Positions 42,908 to 51,119 of a DNA stretch of 53,440 nucleotides are shown here, piece by piece. The notes under the pieces are model-generated. The model had not been told where the DNA came from, did no database searches, and worked only from the letters and a program-made list of their open reading frames with translations. Each line of letters opens with the position of its first letter. Position 1 is the stretch's first letter. Position numbers and translations under genes: made by a program. The DNA is from an uncultured Oceanospirillaceae bacterium (GTDB lineage Bacteria; Pseudomonadota; Gammaproteobacteria; Pseudomonadales; Oceanobacteraceae): contig CALJVD010000050.1 in assembly GCA_937974825.1 (NCBI GenBank), positions 1 to 53,440 on the forward strand, in the 5' to 3' direction.

Positions 42908-45339
42908 ATACTTTGTTTTAACCCGCCAGCAAGTAACTCTTCCAGTGTTGCTGCTAAATCGTCTAAATGGTCGTTGTAGGTAAGATTCTCACCCACCTGT
43001 TCAATTAACCCTTGTTTTAGTAGTTGCTGAATTAAGGTACGGAATAACGATTTATCAAAAAACTCTGGTGCGTTTATGCCGTATAGCATGCTGATGCGCT
43101 GTGCCAGTAAAGTCGACTGTTCTTCTAAGCTTTTAGCTGTTAGCGCTTGAGCATTGTTGTTCTGTAAGACGCTTAATGTTAAGAAGTAGCGCTCTAATGT
43201 TTGCAGTAGGTTAGCCGCTAAACTTTCTAAGAAAGCATGCTTAGTGCTGCTCGCAGGGACAGAGTGATAGCCTTTCTCGTTAAGTACTAAGTAGCCTTTC
43301 TCGACCAGTAAATCTAACCACTGCTGAACAACTTCATCTAATTCATCGATAGACCAGTGTAGAAACAGTTCGGCGCGAATATAGGGGTATAGCTGTTTAA
43401 CAATGTGAATAACTCGCTCTGCATCATAGCGTTGGTTGTTAATAAACAAACAGGCAATCAGTGAAGGCAGTGCCAGTAAATGTAAGACGTTATTGCGGTA
43501 GTAAGTCAGAATAACGGCTTGCTTTTCTGACGTTTGAATTAAGTCACCTAGCTCGTGCGTAGTACGCCTAATGGCATCAAGTGCCTCGGCATGCGCCAGC
43601 CACTCAAGACCATTACCTTCTGGTAAAACAGTAAGATTGCTGTAAGGAAGAGCAGCCAATAAAGCACGATACTCTTCAATCAATAGGGCTAACATTTGCT
43701 CACCCATAGCCTGGCGAGGTGTTGAAAGTAGACCTAAAGCAATGAGGTTGATCGGGTTAACCGAAGTTGCCGAGTTAATGCCAGTAACCACTTTGTTAGT
43801 GAGCTTGTCTACTGTGGCAACGGCCCAGTCAGGGCGGTAGTCACAAGCAGCATAGTCTTCTTCACGCCATCCAGGCTGATGTTTGTCTAGAAAATCAGAT
43901 AAATAAATAGGCTCGCCGATGGTGACGCTAACCTTGCCAAAGGATTTCTTGAACGCACGCAATGTCCCTAGCACCCCAAAGATACTTTCTTTTTTCTTTT
44001 CTGCGCCGCGTAGCTCACCTAAGTAACTATTAGCTTCAAAGACTTTTTCGTAGCCGGTATAGACGGGCATAAAAACGATGGGTTTGCTTGAGTCACGAAG
44101 GTAGCTACGCAAGGTCATGGCCACCATGCCGGCTTTAGGGTTTAGGGTTCTTCCGGTGCGTGAGCGGCCACCTTCAACGAAGTACTCAGTGGCGTAGCCG
44201 CCTGTAAAGACAGAGTGTAAGTATTCGTCAAAAACCGCTGCATAGAGCTGGTTGTCTCTGAAGGTGCGACGCATAAAGAAAGCACCGCCACGACGTAAAA
44301 TAGAGCCAACGATAGGCATGTTTAAGTTAATACCGGCAGCAATGTGCGGAATTTGGAAACCATTATGGTAAAGCACGTAAGACAATAGAAGGTAGTCGAT
44401 ATGACTACGGTGGCAAGGCACGTACACCACTTCGTTGTCTTTACTGTGGTCATGTAGGGCAGACAGGTTGTGCACTGAAACACCAGCGTACAGCTTGTTC
44501 CAAACCCATGTTAACAAGACATCCAAAAAGCGGACGTTGGAGTAAGAAATATTAGACGCGATTTCGTCGGCGTATTTTAAAGCGCGCTTGCGTGCTTTTT
44601 CTTTGCTTATCTTCTTGGTTTTAGCTTCTTCTTCGATGGCTTTTAAAACCATGGGACGGTTTGGAAGCTGGTGCACCAATGTGCGACGGTGGGATAAGTC
44701 GGGACCTAATACAGAGGCCGATACTTGGCGGTTATGTACACGTAAAATACGCGCCACTTTACGCGCAAGTTTTTCAGAGGTTTGCGACTGTTCGTACAGG
44801 TCTCTTAATGAAATAGGGCGGCTGAAATGAACAAAGGTATTGCGACCGTTTAATAAAATGGCCATTAAGCGTGATAGGCGACCGCCAAAGGTACCACTAA
44901 GTTGTAGCCAAATACGGAAGAAAGAGCCTTCTTTGTCTGGTGAGCGTCCCCAAAACACACGAACAGGGACAATTTGAATCTCACGAGATTCATCTTCCCC
45001 TAGCCATTGCGCTTGTGTAATTAGGTCACGAGAAACTACCGGAGTTGGCTGGCGTTGGAATAGAGCACGCGAACGGCGATAAATACTAAAGAAAGGGCGG
45101 GTAGGAATTTTCCCTTCTAAGCGTTGTTGGAAAGGGCTTGGCCAACCAAGATTTTGTACTTCACGATCAACCACCAGTCTTTCTGCTAGAGATGGATACA
45201 AAACAGCATACACAATGGGTTTGCTAGGATCTAAATTCATTTCACTAACATCGGCACCAATACGGCTAGTTTTAACCATACTGAAGAGTATTTTTTGTTG
45301 TAGATGAAAAATAAATTTACGAATTTTTTTAATAATCAT
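42883..45339 (-). CDS. plsB: Glycerol-3-phosphate acyltransferase PlsB
   Basis: This 818-residue inner-membrane-associated enzyme transfers an acyl chain to sn-glycerol 3-phosphate, the first step of phospholipid synthesis. The acyltransferase core has VPCHRSHIDYLLLSYVLY (the HX4D motif), GGAFFMRRTFRDNQLY, YFVEGGRSRTGRTLNPK, and VFMPVYTGYEKVFEANSY. The C-terminus matches E. coli PlsB (INAPEFFDKSLFRTL). I chose the ATG at 45339 (MIIKKIRKF); an upstream in-frame start adds 18 residues. It is preceded by slyX on the same strand. Confidence 0.95.
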   Translation of the reverse strand: MIIKKIRKFIFHLQQKILFSMVKTSRIGADVSEMNLDPSKPIVYAVLYPSLAERLVVDREVQNLGWPSPFQQRLEGKIPTRPFFSIYRRSRALFQRQPTPVVSRDLITQAQWLGEDESREIQIVPVRVFWGRSPDKEGSFFRIWLQLSGTFGGRLSRLMAILLNGRNTFVHFSRPISLRDLYEQSQTSEKLARKVARILRVHNRQVSASVLGPDLSHRRTLVHQLPNRPMVLKAIEEEAKTKKISKEKARKRALKYADEIASNISYSNVRFLDVLLTWVWNKLYAGVSVHNLSALHDHSKDNEVVYVPCHRSHIDYLLLSYVLYHNGFQIPHIAAGINLNMPIVGSILRRGGAFFMRRTFRDNQLYAAVFDEYLHSVFTGGYATEYFVEGGRSRTGRTLNPKAGMVAMTLRSYLRDSSKPIVFMPVYTGYEKVFEANSYLGELRGAEKKKESIFGVLGTLRAFKKSFGKVSVTIGEPIYLSDFLDKHQPGWREEDYAACDYRPDWAVATVDKLTNKVVTGINSATSVNPINLIALGLLSTPRQAMGEQMLALLIEEYRALLAALPYSNLTVLPEGNGLEWLAHAEALDAIRRTTHELGDLIQTSEKQAVILTYYRNNVLHLLALPSLIACLFINNQRYDAERVIHIVKQLYPYIRAELFLHWSIDELDEVVQQWLDLLVEKGYLVLNEKGYHSVPASSTKHAFLESLAANLLQTLERYFLTLSVLQNNNAQALTAKSLEEQSTLLAQRISMLYGINAPEFFDKSLFRTLIQQLLKQGLIEQVGENLTYNDHLDDLAATLEELLAGGLKQSILRSLTLN

Positions 45340-45456
45340 TGTGCTCAATCCAAAGCATAAAAAATATAAGCCTATCTTGTAAGGTAACAGCATAGCGAGG
45401 CATTAGGTAAGAATACTTAACTAATGACATATTTAAAATTGTTTGCCGCTTATTTA

Positions 45457-45672
45457 TTAATAATGGGGCGGTGGTGTATCGTCTGTAAAACTGTCGTTTT
45501 TTAGCCCATTAGCGTGCATTTGTTCTAAGCGATTATGCATTAATCGCATTGCTTGTTTTGCTAAAGAAAACTCTTGCGTTACACTTGATAACTGTTGGTT
45601 TAGTTCGTCAACTGTATTTTCTAAGTAGGCAATGCGAATTTCTAACTCTTGAATTTGCTCTGTCGGGTTCAT
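45457..45672 (-). CDS. slyX: SlyX family protein
   Basis: This 71-residue protein is largely a coiled coil (EQIQELEIRIAYLENTVDELNQQLSSVTQEF) ending in the family's PPPHY. The size and ends match SlyX, whose function is unknown although it is associated with slyD. Here it lies 117 bases upstream of plsB on the same strand, with no slyD adjacent. Confidence 0.9.
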   Translation of the reverse strand: MNPTEQIQELEIRIAYLENTVDELNQQLSSVTQEFSLAKQAMRLMHNRLEQMHANGLKNDSFTDDTPPPHY

Positions 45673-45778
45673 AAAAAGGATCTGCCTTAGCTATCGTATT
45701 GATTTTATTAAGAAAAATTCGGTCTATTAGGTCGTGCGGTTGATTTGGATGTAGTTTCTAAGCCATAAATTTAGTTTA

Positions 45779-45784
45779 TATAAT
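45779..45784 (+). promoter_or_regulatory. -10 element ahead of the membrane cold-shock gene
   Basis: TATAAT occurs within TTTATATAATAACG, 22 bases before the start. No convincing -35 was seen. The leader is too short for a cspA-type long cold-shock 5' UTR. Confidence 0.35.
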
Positions 45785-45806
45785 AACGAGTGATACGAGA
45801 GAACAC

Positions 45807-46313
45807 ATGGGTAAACAGATTTTACAAAAAATAATTGCTGCTATTGTTGCCAGCGCTGTCATTGTTGTATTAGCAGTTTTTTCTTTTCCAATGCTAATCA
45901 CCGGTCTTCAATTATCAGATGGTACCTTAGTTACTGCTGAGACTTTATTCAACGTAAAAGGCGCGTCAAGCTACTTTGTACTGTTGTTTGTTGTTTCTGT
46001 TATCGTAACTTTGGTTACACTTCTTGTTGGATCAAATCGTCGTCGTCGTGCTCGCATGGGTGGCACTATGGTTGAAAGTGACACGAATGACGGTCGTGAA
46101 CGTGGTACTGTTAAGTGGTTCAACATGAAAAAAGGGTTCGGTTTTATTACTTGGGAGCGCGGTAAAGGACAAGAAGATGAAGACGTCTTTGTTCACTTCC
46201 GTTCAATCCGTGGTAATGGATACCGTACCTTAACAGAAGGTCAGAAAGTTAAGTTTATGGTTGTTGTTGGCGAGAAAGGCCCACAAGCCGAAGACGTTTC
46301 AGCGGTTAAGTAA
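45807..46313 (+). CDS. Membrane-anchored cold-shock-domain protein
   Basis: The 168-residue protein joins two transmembrane helices (residues about 8-33, IIAAIVASAVIVVLAVFSFPMLITG; and about 55-75, YFVLLFVVSVIVTLVTLLVG) to a basic linker (NRRRRARMGG) and a C-terminal cold-shock domain (about 95-168). The nucleic-acid motifs are intact: GTVKWFNMKKGFGFITW (RNP1) and DVFVHFRSI (RNP2). The positive-inside rule would place the RNA-binding domain in the cytoplasm, held at the membrane. The domain has an insert, RGKGQEDE, between the RNP motifs. Similar two-TM plus CSD architectures may exist in relatives; the role is unknown. It stands alone, convergent with the SuhB-like gene. Confidence 0.9.
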   Translation: MGKQILQKIIAAIVASAVIVVLAVFSFPMLITGLQLSDGTLVTAETLFNVKGASSYFVLLFVVSVIVTLVTLLVGSNRRRRARMGGTMVESDTNDGRERGTVKWFNMKKGFGFITWERGKGQEDEDVFVHFRSIRGNGYRTLTEGQKVKFMVVVGEKGPQAEDVSAVK

Positions 46314-46333
46314 TCTACTGGCCGTATTCAGAT

Positions 46334-46362
46334 ATCGGGTTAAGCTATTTGCCTAACCCGAT
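46334..46362. terminator. Bidirectional terminator between convergent genes
   Basis: ATCGGGTTA and TAACCCGAT are perfect 9-base arms; inside them GC/GC can also pair. T-rich sequence follows on the plus strand. It lies between the cold-shock-domain gene and the SuhB-like gene. Confidence 0.8.
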
Positions 46363-46373
46363 TCTTTTATTGC

Positions 46374-47102
46374 TTATTTCGCAATCAATGCTTTCAATAA
46401 GCGTGGACCACTGACCGCAATATTTGCTGGTGCTTGAATACGTGGTTGACCAGAAAGCTCTGTCATTAAACAGCCTGCTTCGTTAGCGACTAAAGACGCT
46501 GCATTTAATGAAAACTCATCAACATTTTTCAATAGAGCGCCTTGGAAACGGTTGGCTGCTACATAACAGATGGTTAGTGCGTTAGAGCCAATGTTACGAA
46601 TGTCGTAGGCTTTAGTCATGTTTTCGTTGTAGTAATTAACACCTAAGATGGCATCAGCAATATTGGTGCTAGGAGTACAACGAATACGACGATTGTTTAG
46701 TTGAGCACCACGACCACGAGATGCTGTGAACTCATCACCGTTAGTAGGGTTGGTAACAACGCTGTGTTCAACTTTGCCGTTAATTAGGCAGCAGATGGTG
46801 ATGGCAAAAGAAGGAATTCCTAGGCGAAAGTTGGCAATATCATCGATAACACAAACTTGCCATAGAGGTTGGCGCTCGTCAGTAACGTTTTCGCCAGTCT
46901 CTCTGCCATGGAAGTTGTGGTCGGGTAAAGACTTCTTCATCTCGAAAATAACATTTTTTTCAAGACCAATAGTACAATCAGCAATGAACTTTGCTTTTTC
47001 TTGGTCGCTGCTTTGGTACATATCAAAGCGATCTAGGCGACTGACTAGGTCTTGACCTGCATTACGCGCAGCACGCAATGCCAAGTTTACCATGGGTTGC
47101 AT
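46374..47102 (-). CDS. suhB: SuhB-like protein, inositol monophosphatase motifs degenerate
   Basis: This 242-residue member of the inositol monophosphatase fold is divergent from trmJ, the standard suhB position. The start MQPMVNLALRAARNAGQDL and the segment DEFTASRGRGAQLNNRRIR clearly align with SuhB. However, the metal site DPLDGTTNF of active enzymes is replaced by the shorter VIDDIANF, losing the second Asp and the G-T. The WDxAAG motif is reduced to VDEFSLNAAS, and the ITEE region reads HGRETGE. It is also about 25 residues shorter than E. coli SuhB. Enzyme activity is therefore doubtful. In E. coli SuhB binds RNA polymerase and acts in rRNA antitermination independently of catalysis, which is the likely retained role. 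Confidence 0.85.
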   Translation of the reverse strand: MQPMVNLALRAARNAGQDLVSRLDRFDMYQSSDQEKAKFIADCTIGLEKNVIFEMKKSLPDHNFHGRETGENVTDERQPLWQVCVIDDIANFRLGIPSFAITICCLINGKVEHSVVTNPTNGDEFTASRGRGAQLNNRRIRCTPSTNIADAILGVNYYNENMTKAYDIRNIGSNALTICYVAANRFQGALLKNVDEFSLNAASLVANEAGCLMTELSGQPRIQAPANIAVSGPRLLKALIAK

Positions 47103-47214
47103 AGGAATTTATCTCTTAAAGAACGTTTGTGGGCGGCGATTATAACGGTCATTGGCTGGTTTACAAAGCCTATTTTGCGGTACACTGCGCCGATTTAGGC
47201 AAACAGTGTGCGTT

Positions 47215-47970
47215 ATGCTTGAGCAAATTCAGATAGTTATGGTGAATACCACCCACTCCGGCAACATAGGAGCGGCCGCCCGCGCCATGAAAAACATGGG
47301 CTTAAGTCAGCTTGTATTGGTTGACCCTATTGCCAAGGTGGATGAAGAAGCCTTAGCGCTTTCTTCAGGTGCCTACGATATTTTAGATAATATGAAAATT
47401 GTAGCGACTGTCGAAGAGGCAATAGCTGACTGCCAATTAGTGGTTGGAACCAGTGCGCGTAGTCGTCACTTACCTTGGCCCTTACTGACGGCCAGACAAT
47501 GCGGTGTTAAAGTGCGTGAAGCACTGCCAGCCGGTAACAAAGTGGCCATTTTATTTGGTCGTGAATCCCGCGGCCTTACCAATGAAGAACTACACTTATG
47601 TAATGCACACGTGCATATACCCTGTAATTCTGAGTTTTCTTCATTAAACGTAGCGCAAGCCATTCAAGTGTTATGCTATGAGATGCGACAAGCCGTCGTT
47701 GTGGAAGCGGGTTCCGAGGAAGCCGGCGCCGAACAATGGGGCGTCGCTTGGGATCATCCGTTAGCGACCCACGCTGAGCTTGAAGGGTTTATGCAGCACT
47801 TAGAAGACACCTTGATAGAGGTTGGGTTTTTGAACCCTGAAGAGCCTAAGCATTTAATGGCAAGGTTGCGTCGCTTATATCAGCGCTCGTCACCCGATCA
47901 GTCTGAAATTAATATTTTGCGTGGCATTTTAAAAGCTGTGCACAAAGCCACCCAGCAACAAGGGAAATAA
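47215..47970 (+). CDS. trmJ: tRNA (cytidine/uridine-2'-O-)-methyltransferase TrmJ
   Basis: This 251-residue SPOUT methyltransferase modifies position 32 of tRNAs. The ATG at 47215 (MLEQIQIVMVNTTHSGNIGAAARAMKNMGL) matches the family; a longer frame starts upstream without support. The knot motifs are present: VVGTSARSRHLPWPLL, VAILFGRESRGLTNEEL and CNSEFSSLNVAQAIQVLCYEMR. The C-terminal helical extension ends at LRGILKAVHKATQQQ. It is followed by cysE after one base. Confidence 0.95.
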   Translation: MLEQIQIVMVNTTHSGNIGAAARAMKNMGLSQLVLVDPIAKVDEEALALSSGAYDILDNMKIVATVEEAIADCQLVVGTSARSRHLPWPLLTARQCGVKVREALPAGNKVAILFGRESRGLTNEELHLCNAHVHIPCNSEFSSLNVAQAIQVLCYEMRQAVVVEAGSEEAGAEQWGVAWDHPLATHAELEGFMQHLEDTLIEVGFLNPEEPKHLMARLRRLYQRSSPDQSEINILRGILKAVHKATQQQGK

Positions 47971-47971
47971 C

Positions 47972-48748
47972 ATGGGACTAAAACGATTGCGTGAAGACAT
48001 CGCTTGCATTTTTGAGCGTGACCCGGCCGCTCGTAATACCTTTGAGGTTCTAACGACCTACCCAGGCGTACACGCCATTATTCATTACCGCATTGCTAAC
48101 TGGTTGTGGCGTAAAGGATTTAAATGGTTAGCACGATTATTGTCTACTTTTAGTCGTTGGATGACGGGCATTGAAATTCACCCAGGTGCGACTATTGGTC
48201 GTCGCTTTTTTATTGACCATGGAATGGGTGTGGTGATTGGTGAAACCGCCGAAGTAGGTGATGACTGTACGCTATATCATGGTGTCACCTTAGGGGGCAC
48301 GACTTGGAATAAGGGTAAACGTCACCCAACTTTAAAAAACGGTGTCGTAGTTGGGGCTGGTGCAAAGGTGCTTGGACCTATTGTTGTGGGTGAGAATGCA
48401 CGTGTTGGCTCTAACGCGGTGGTCACAAGAGAAGTGCCAGCAGGGGCAACCATCGTTGGTATTCCTGGCCGTATTGTTAAAAAGGCAAACAGTGCTGTTG
48501 AAGAACGCCGCCGTAAAACAGCAGAACGCATTGGGTTTGATGCTTACGGTATTGCCGATGAAATGCCAGACCCTATCGCACGCTCTATTCACAATTTGAT
48601 GGACCATATTGATGTCGTAAATCGCAAGGTTGATGTGATGTGTGAAGAGTTGACGGCTATGGGGAGCAAAAAATGCAGAGACCCACTTCCCGAACTGGAC
48701 AAGGATGAGTTTATTGATTTAAACGGTGAAGAGCCTAAAGACAGTTAG
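47972..48748 (+). CDS. cysE: Serine O-acetyltransferase
   Basis: This 258-residue enzyme makes O-acetylserine from serine and acetyl-CoA, feeding cysteine synthase (CysM, elsewhere in this window). The N-terminal helical part is RLREDIACIFERDPAARN...YPGVHAIIHYRIANWLW, followed by left-handed beta-helix hexapeptide repeats (IEIHPGATIGRRFFIDHGMGVVIGETAEVGDDCTLYHGVTLGG). The catalytic His and Asp lie in FIDHGMG and the upstream helix. The tail is longer than that of the minimal CysE and lacks the typical C-terminal Ile used to bind CysK. Co-directional with trmJ and upstream of iscR. Confidence 0.95.
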   Translation: MGLKRLREDIACIFERDPAARNTFEVLTTYPGVHAIIHYRIANWLWRKGFKWLARLLSTFSRWMTGIEIHPGATIGRRFFIDHGMGVVIGETAEVGDDCTLYHGVTLGGTTWNKGKRHPTLKNGVVVGAGAKVLGPIVVGENARVGSNAVVTREVPAGATIVGIPGRIVKKANSAVEERRRKTAERIGFDAYGIADEMPDPIARSIHNLMDHIDVVNRKVDVMCEELTAMGSKKCRDPLPELDKDEFIDLNGEEPKDS

Positions 48749-48792
48749 GCTGCGGTTGAGACAGGTCAATCTTGAGTGTCTGTATAAAAAAT

Positions 48793-48826
48793 ATACTTGA
48801 CTAAAAAGGTAGGGAATACGCATAAT
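48793..48826 (+). promoter_or_regulatory. iscR promoter with overlapping IscR type-1 site
   Basis: TTGACT (48797-48802) and CATAAT (48821-48826) are 18 bases apart. Over the -35 and spacer, bases 48793-48818 match the IscR [2Fe-2S] type-1 operator: the left half ATACTTGACTAAAA fits the consensus ATASYYGACTRWWW exactly, and the right half GGTAGGGAATA fits partly. This predicts repression by holo-IscR. Confidence 0.72.
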
Positions 48827-48854
48827 GACCCTAATAAACTTAAGGGGATACGTT

Positions 48855-49328
48855 ATGCGTTTGACTACCAAAGGCCGTTATGCCGTAACAGCAATGTTAG
48901 ATCTTGCCATTCATGCACAGAACACACCAGTGAGCTTGAATGAAATTTCAGGTCGTCAAAGTATTTCCCTTTCATACCTTGAACAACTCTTTGCCAAACT
49001 TCGTCGTGGTGGTTTAGTAACCAGTGTGCGTGGACCTGGTGGTGGTTATCAGTTGAGTCGTAGTTGTGCAGATATTCATGTGGCTGAAGTGATTGATGCT
49101 GTGAATGAATCCATGGACGCTACTCGTTGTGGCTCTTTAGCAAATTGCCAAGGTGGTGAAGAATGTTTAACGCATCATCTTTGGTGTGATCTAAGTGAAC
49201 AAATCCATGGTTTCTTAAGTTCTATCACTTTGGCTTCATTGCTTGAACGAGAAGAAGTTCAAAAAACAGCCAAGCGACAGCTAGAGCAGCAGTTAGAACG
49301 CATCAAAACCAACACAGAAACTGTTTGA
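48855..49328 (+). CDS. iscR: Fe-S-responsive transcription factor IscR
   Basis: This 157-residue Rrf2-family regulator starts at the ATG at 48855 with AGGGG upstream; an earlier in-frame ATG overlaps the promoter. The winged helix-turn-helix is MRLTTKGRYAVTAMLDLAIH...GPGGGYQLSR. The cluster ligands are intact: Cys in TRCGSLANC, then CQGGEEC with C-x5-C-x5-C spacing, and the His in CLTHHLW. It represses its own operon when it carries a [2Fe-2S] cluster. Here only iscS follows it; the scaffold genes are missing. Confidence 0.95.
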   Translation: MRLTTKGRYAVTAMLDLAIHAQNTPVSLNEISGRQSISLSYLEQLFAKLRRGGLVTSVRGPGGGYQLSRSCADIHVAEVIDAVNESMDATRCGSLANCQGGEECLTHHLWCDLSEQIHGFLSSITLASLLEREEVQKTAKRQLEQQLERIKTNTETV

Positions 49329-49383
49329 ATTAATTAAAGACAGCATTACACTTGCGTTTTTGCTGTCTCAATCGTGAATTATC

Positions 49384-50547
49384 ATGACCCCTCTATATTT
49401 TGATTATGCCGCCACTACCCCAGTAGACCCACAGGTAGCGGAGGCGATGTCTCGTTGTTTGACCCTCGAAGGTAATTTCGCTAACCCAGCGTCACGCTCT
49501 CATCGTTATGGCTGGCAAGCCGAGCAAGCGGTTGAAAATGCTCGCCGACAAGTTGCCGACTGCATTCATGCTGATCCGCGAGAGGTTGTCTTTACCTCGG
49601 GTGCCACAGAAAGCAATAACCTTGCCTTAAAAGGTGTTGTCGAGGCACTGAAACAAAAAGAGCCTACTCAGCCTTTGCATATTATTACCTCGCTAATAGA
49701 GCATAAAGCCGTATTAGATGTGGTTGCCTGGTTAGAAAAACAGGGGGTAGAAGTAACCTATTTATCCCCCGATGCTGACGGGCTTATTCACCCCTCGCAA
49801 GTGACAGATGCACTGCGTAAAGATACTTGCCTGGTTAGTTTGATGGCGGTGAATAACGAATTAGGCACCATTACGAATATTCAAGCCATTGGCGAGGCGC
49901 TTAAGCATCACACGGCTTATTTGCACGTTGATGCTGCTCAAGCCATTGGGAAAATTAAGGTGAATGTTAACGATTGGGGTGTCGACTTATTGTCTATCTC
50001 ATCGCATAAGTTTTATGGACCTAAGGGCATTGGTGCGTTATACGTTAGGCGTGAACCACAGGTACCGGTTGCTGCACAAATCCATGGTGGAGGTCATGAG
50101 CGTGGTATGCGCTCAGGTACCTTGGCGACTCACCAGATTGTGGGTATGGGTTTGGCAGCTCAATTAGTGTCAGAGCATTTAGAAGAAGAGCGTACGCGCC
50201 TAGAGATGCTTAACCAAAAACTATGGCAAGGGTTAACGGCTATCGGAGATGTTTTCTTGAATGGGCATATCGAGCAGCGTACGCCTAATCATTTAAACGT
50301 CAGTGTGGCAGGCGTTGATGGTGAGATTCTACTTGCCTCCTTGGCTAAAATTGCTGTTTCGTCGGGGTCGGCCTGTAACTCGGCCACGGTTGCACCTTCT
50401 TATGTATTAAAAGCCATCGGGCGCAGTGATGAATTAGCGCATGCGGGCCTACGTTTCAGCTTAGGTCGCTTTACGACAGAAGAGGAAGTAGAGGCGGCGG
50501 TGGTGGAAGTCGCTCGGGTCGTACAGACATTGCGTAAAATAGCATAG
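49384..50547 (+). CDS. iscS: Cysteine desulfurase IscS (C-terminal tail missing)
   Basis: This 387-residue PLP enzyme takes sulfur from cysteine for Fe-S clusters and tRNA thiolation. The PLP lysine is in SSHKFYGPKGIGALY. The persulfide cysteine loop is AVSSGSACNSATVAPSYVLKAIG, and RFSLGRFTTEEEVEAAV follows. The protein stops at LRKIA, so the last 17 or so residues of typical IscS (404 residues, ending SIEWAHH), which help bind IscU, are absent. In keeping with this, iscU, iscA, hscB, hscA, fdx and iscX do not follow; ndk does. It may be a desulfurase for tRNA thiolation and other uses rather than for IscU. Confidence 0.93.
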   Translation: MTPLYFDYAATTPVDPQVAEAMSRCLTLEGNFANPASRSHRYGWQAEQAVENARRQVADCIHADPREVVFTSGATESNNLALKGVVEALKQKEPTQPLHIITSLIEHKAVLDVVAWLEKQGVEVTYLSPDADGLIHPSQVTDALRKDTCLVSLMAVNNELGTITNIQAIGEALKHHTAYLHVDAAQAIGKIKVNVNDWGVDLLSISSHKFYGPKGIGALYVRREPQVPVAAQIHGGGHERGMRSGTLATHQIVGMGLAAQLVSEHLEEERTRLEMLNQKLWQGLTAIGDVFLNGHIEQRTPNHLNVSVAGVDGEILLASLAKIAVSSGSACNSATVAPSYVLKAIGRSDELAHAGLRFSLGRFTTEEEVEAAVVEVARVVQTLRKIA

Positions 50548-50588
50548 TCCTTACATCGCCCTTTATATAAATTTTTTTAAAACCTGCG

Positions 50589-50594
50589 TATAAT
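50589..50594 (+). promoter_or_regulatory. -10 element of the ndk promoter
   Basis: TATAAT follows CTGCG and lies 40 bases before the ndk ATG, with an AT-rich upstream stretch but only a weak -35. A CGGAG ribosome-binding site precedes ndk. Confidence 0.55.
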
Positions 50595-50633
50595 TCGCGG
50601 GCTAAAATTTCTTAACCCTATCGGAGCTTTAAA

Positions 50634-51059
50634 ATGGCTGTTGAACGTACACTTTCTATTATTAAACCAGACGCAGTAGCAAAAAATGCTATCGGTGCAA
50701 TTATCTCTCGCTTCGAAGAAGCTGGTCTACAAGTTGTTGCTGCTAAAATGGTAAAACTGGACGACGAAAAAGCAGGCGGTTTCTACGCTGAGCATAAAGA
50801 ACGTCCATTCTTCAAAGACTTAGTTGGTTTCATGACTTCAGGTCCTGTTGTTGTTCAGGTATTAGAAGGCGAAAACGCTATCGCGAAAAACCGCGAACTA
50901 ATGGGTGCAACTAACCCTAAAGAAGCTGAAGCAGGTACAATCCGCGCAGACTTCGCTGAAAGCATTGATGCTAACGCGGTTCACGGTTCAGACTCTCCTG
51001 CGTCTGCAGCGCGTGAAATTGCATACTTCTTTGCTGCTGATGAGTTATGCGCTCGCTAG
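50634..51059 (+). CDS. ndk: Nucleoside diphosphate kinase
   Basis: This 141-residue enzyme balances NTP and dNTP pools by phosphate transfer. The sequence ERTLSIIKPDAVAKNAIGAIISRFEEAGL and the phosphohistidine motif NAVHGSDSPASAAREIAYFF (His near residue 117) are complete. Length is standard. It occupies the place directly after iscS, where the rest of the isc operon lies in relatives. Confidence 0.97.
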   Translation: MAVERTLSIIKPDAVAKNAIGAIISRFEEAGLQVVAAKMVKLDDEKAGGFYAEHKERPFFKDLVGFMTSGPVVVQVLEGENAIAKNRELMGATNPKEAEAGTIRADFAESIDANAVHGSDSPASAAREIAYFFAADELCAR

Positions 51060-51069
51060 TAGTGGAACT

Positions 51070-51090
51070 CAGAGGGCCTTTTGCCCTCTG
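51070..51090 (+). terminator. Terminator of ndk
   Basis: CAGAGGGC and GCCCTCTG are perfect 8-base arms around a 5-base loop, 11 bases after the ndk stop. A T-rich stretch follows about 15 bases on. It could also act as partial readthrough control ahead of rlmN, whose ATG is at 51120. Confidence 0.75.
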
Positions 51091-51119
51091 AACCCTCTGT
51101 TATATTTTTAGGTTTACTG

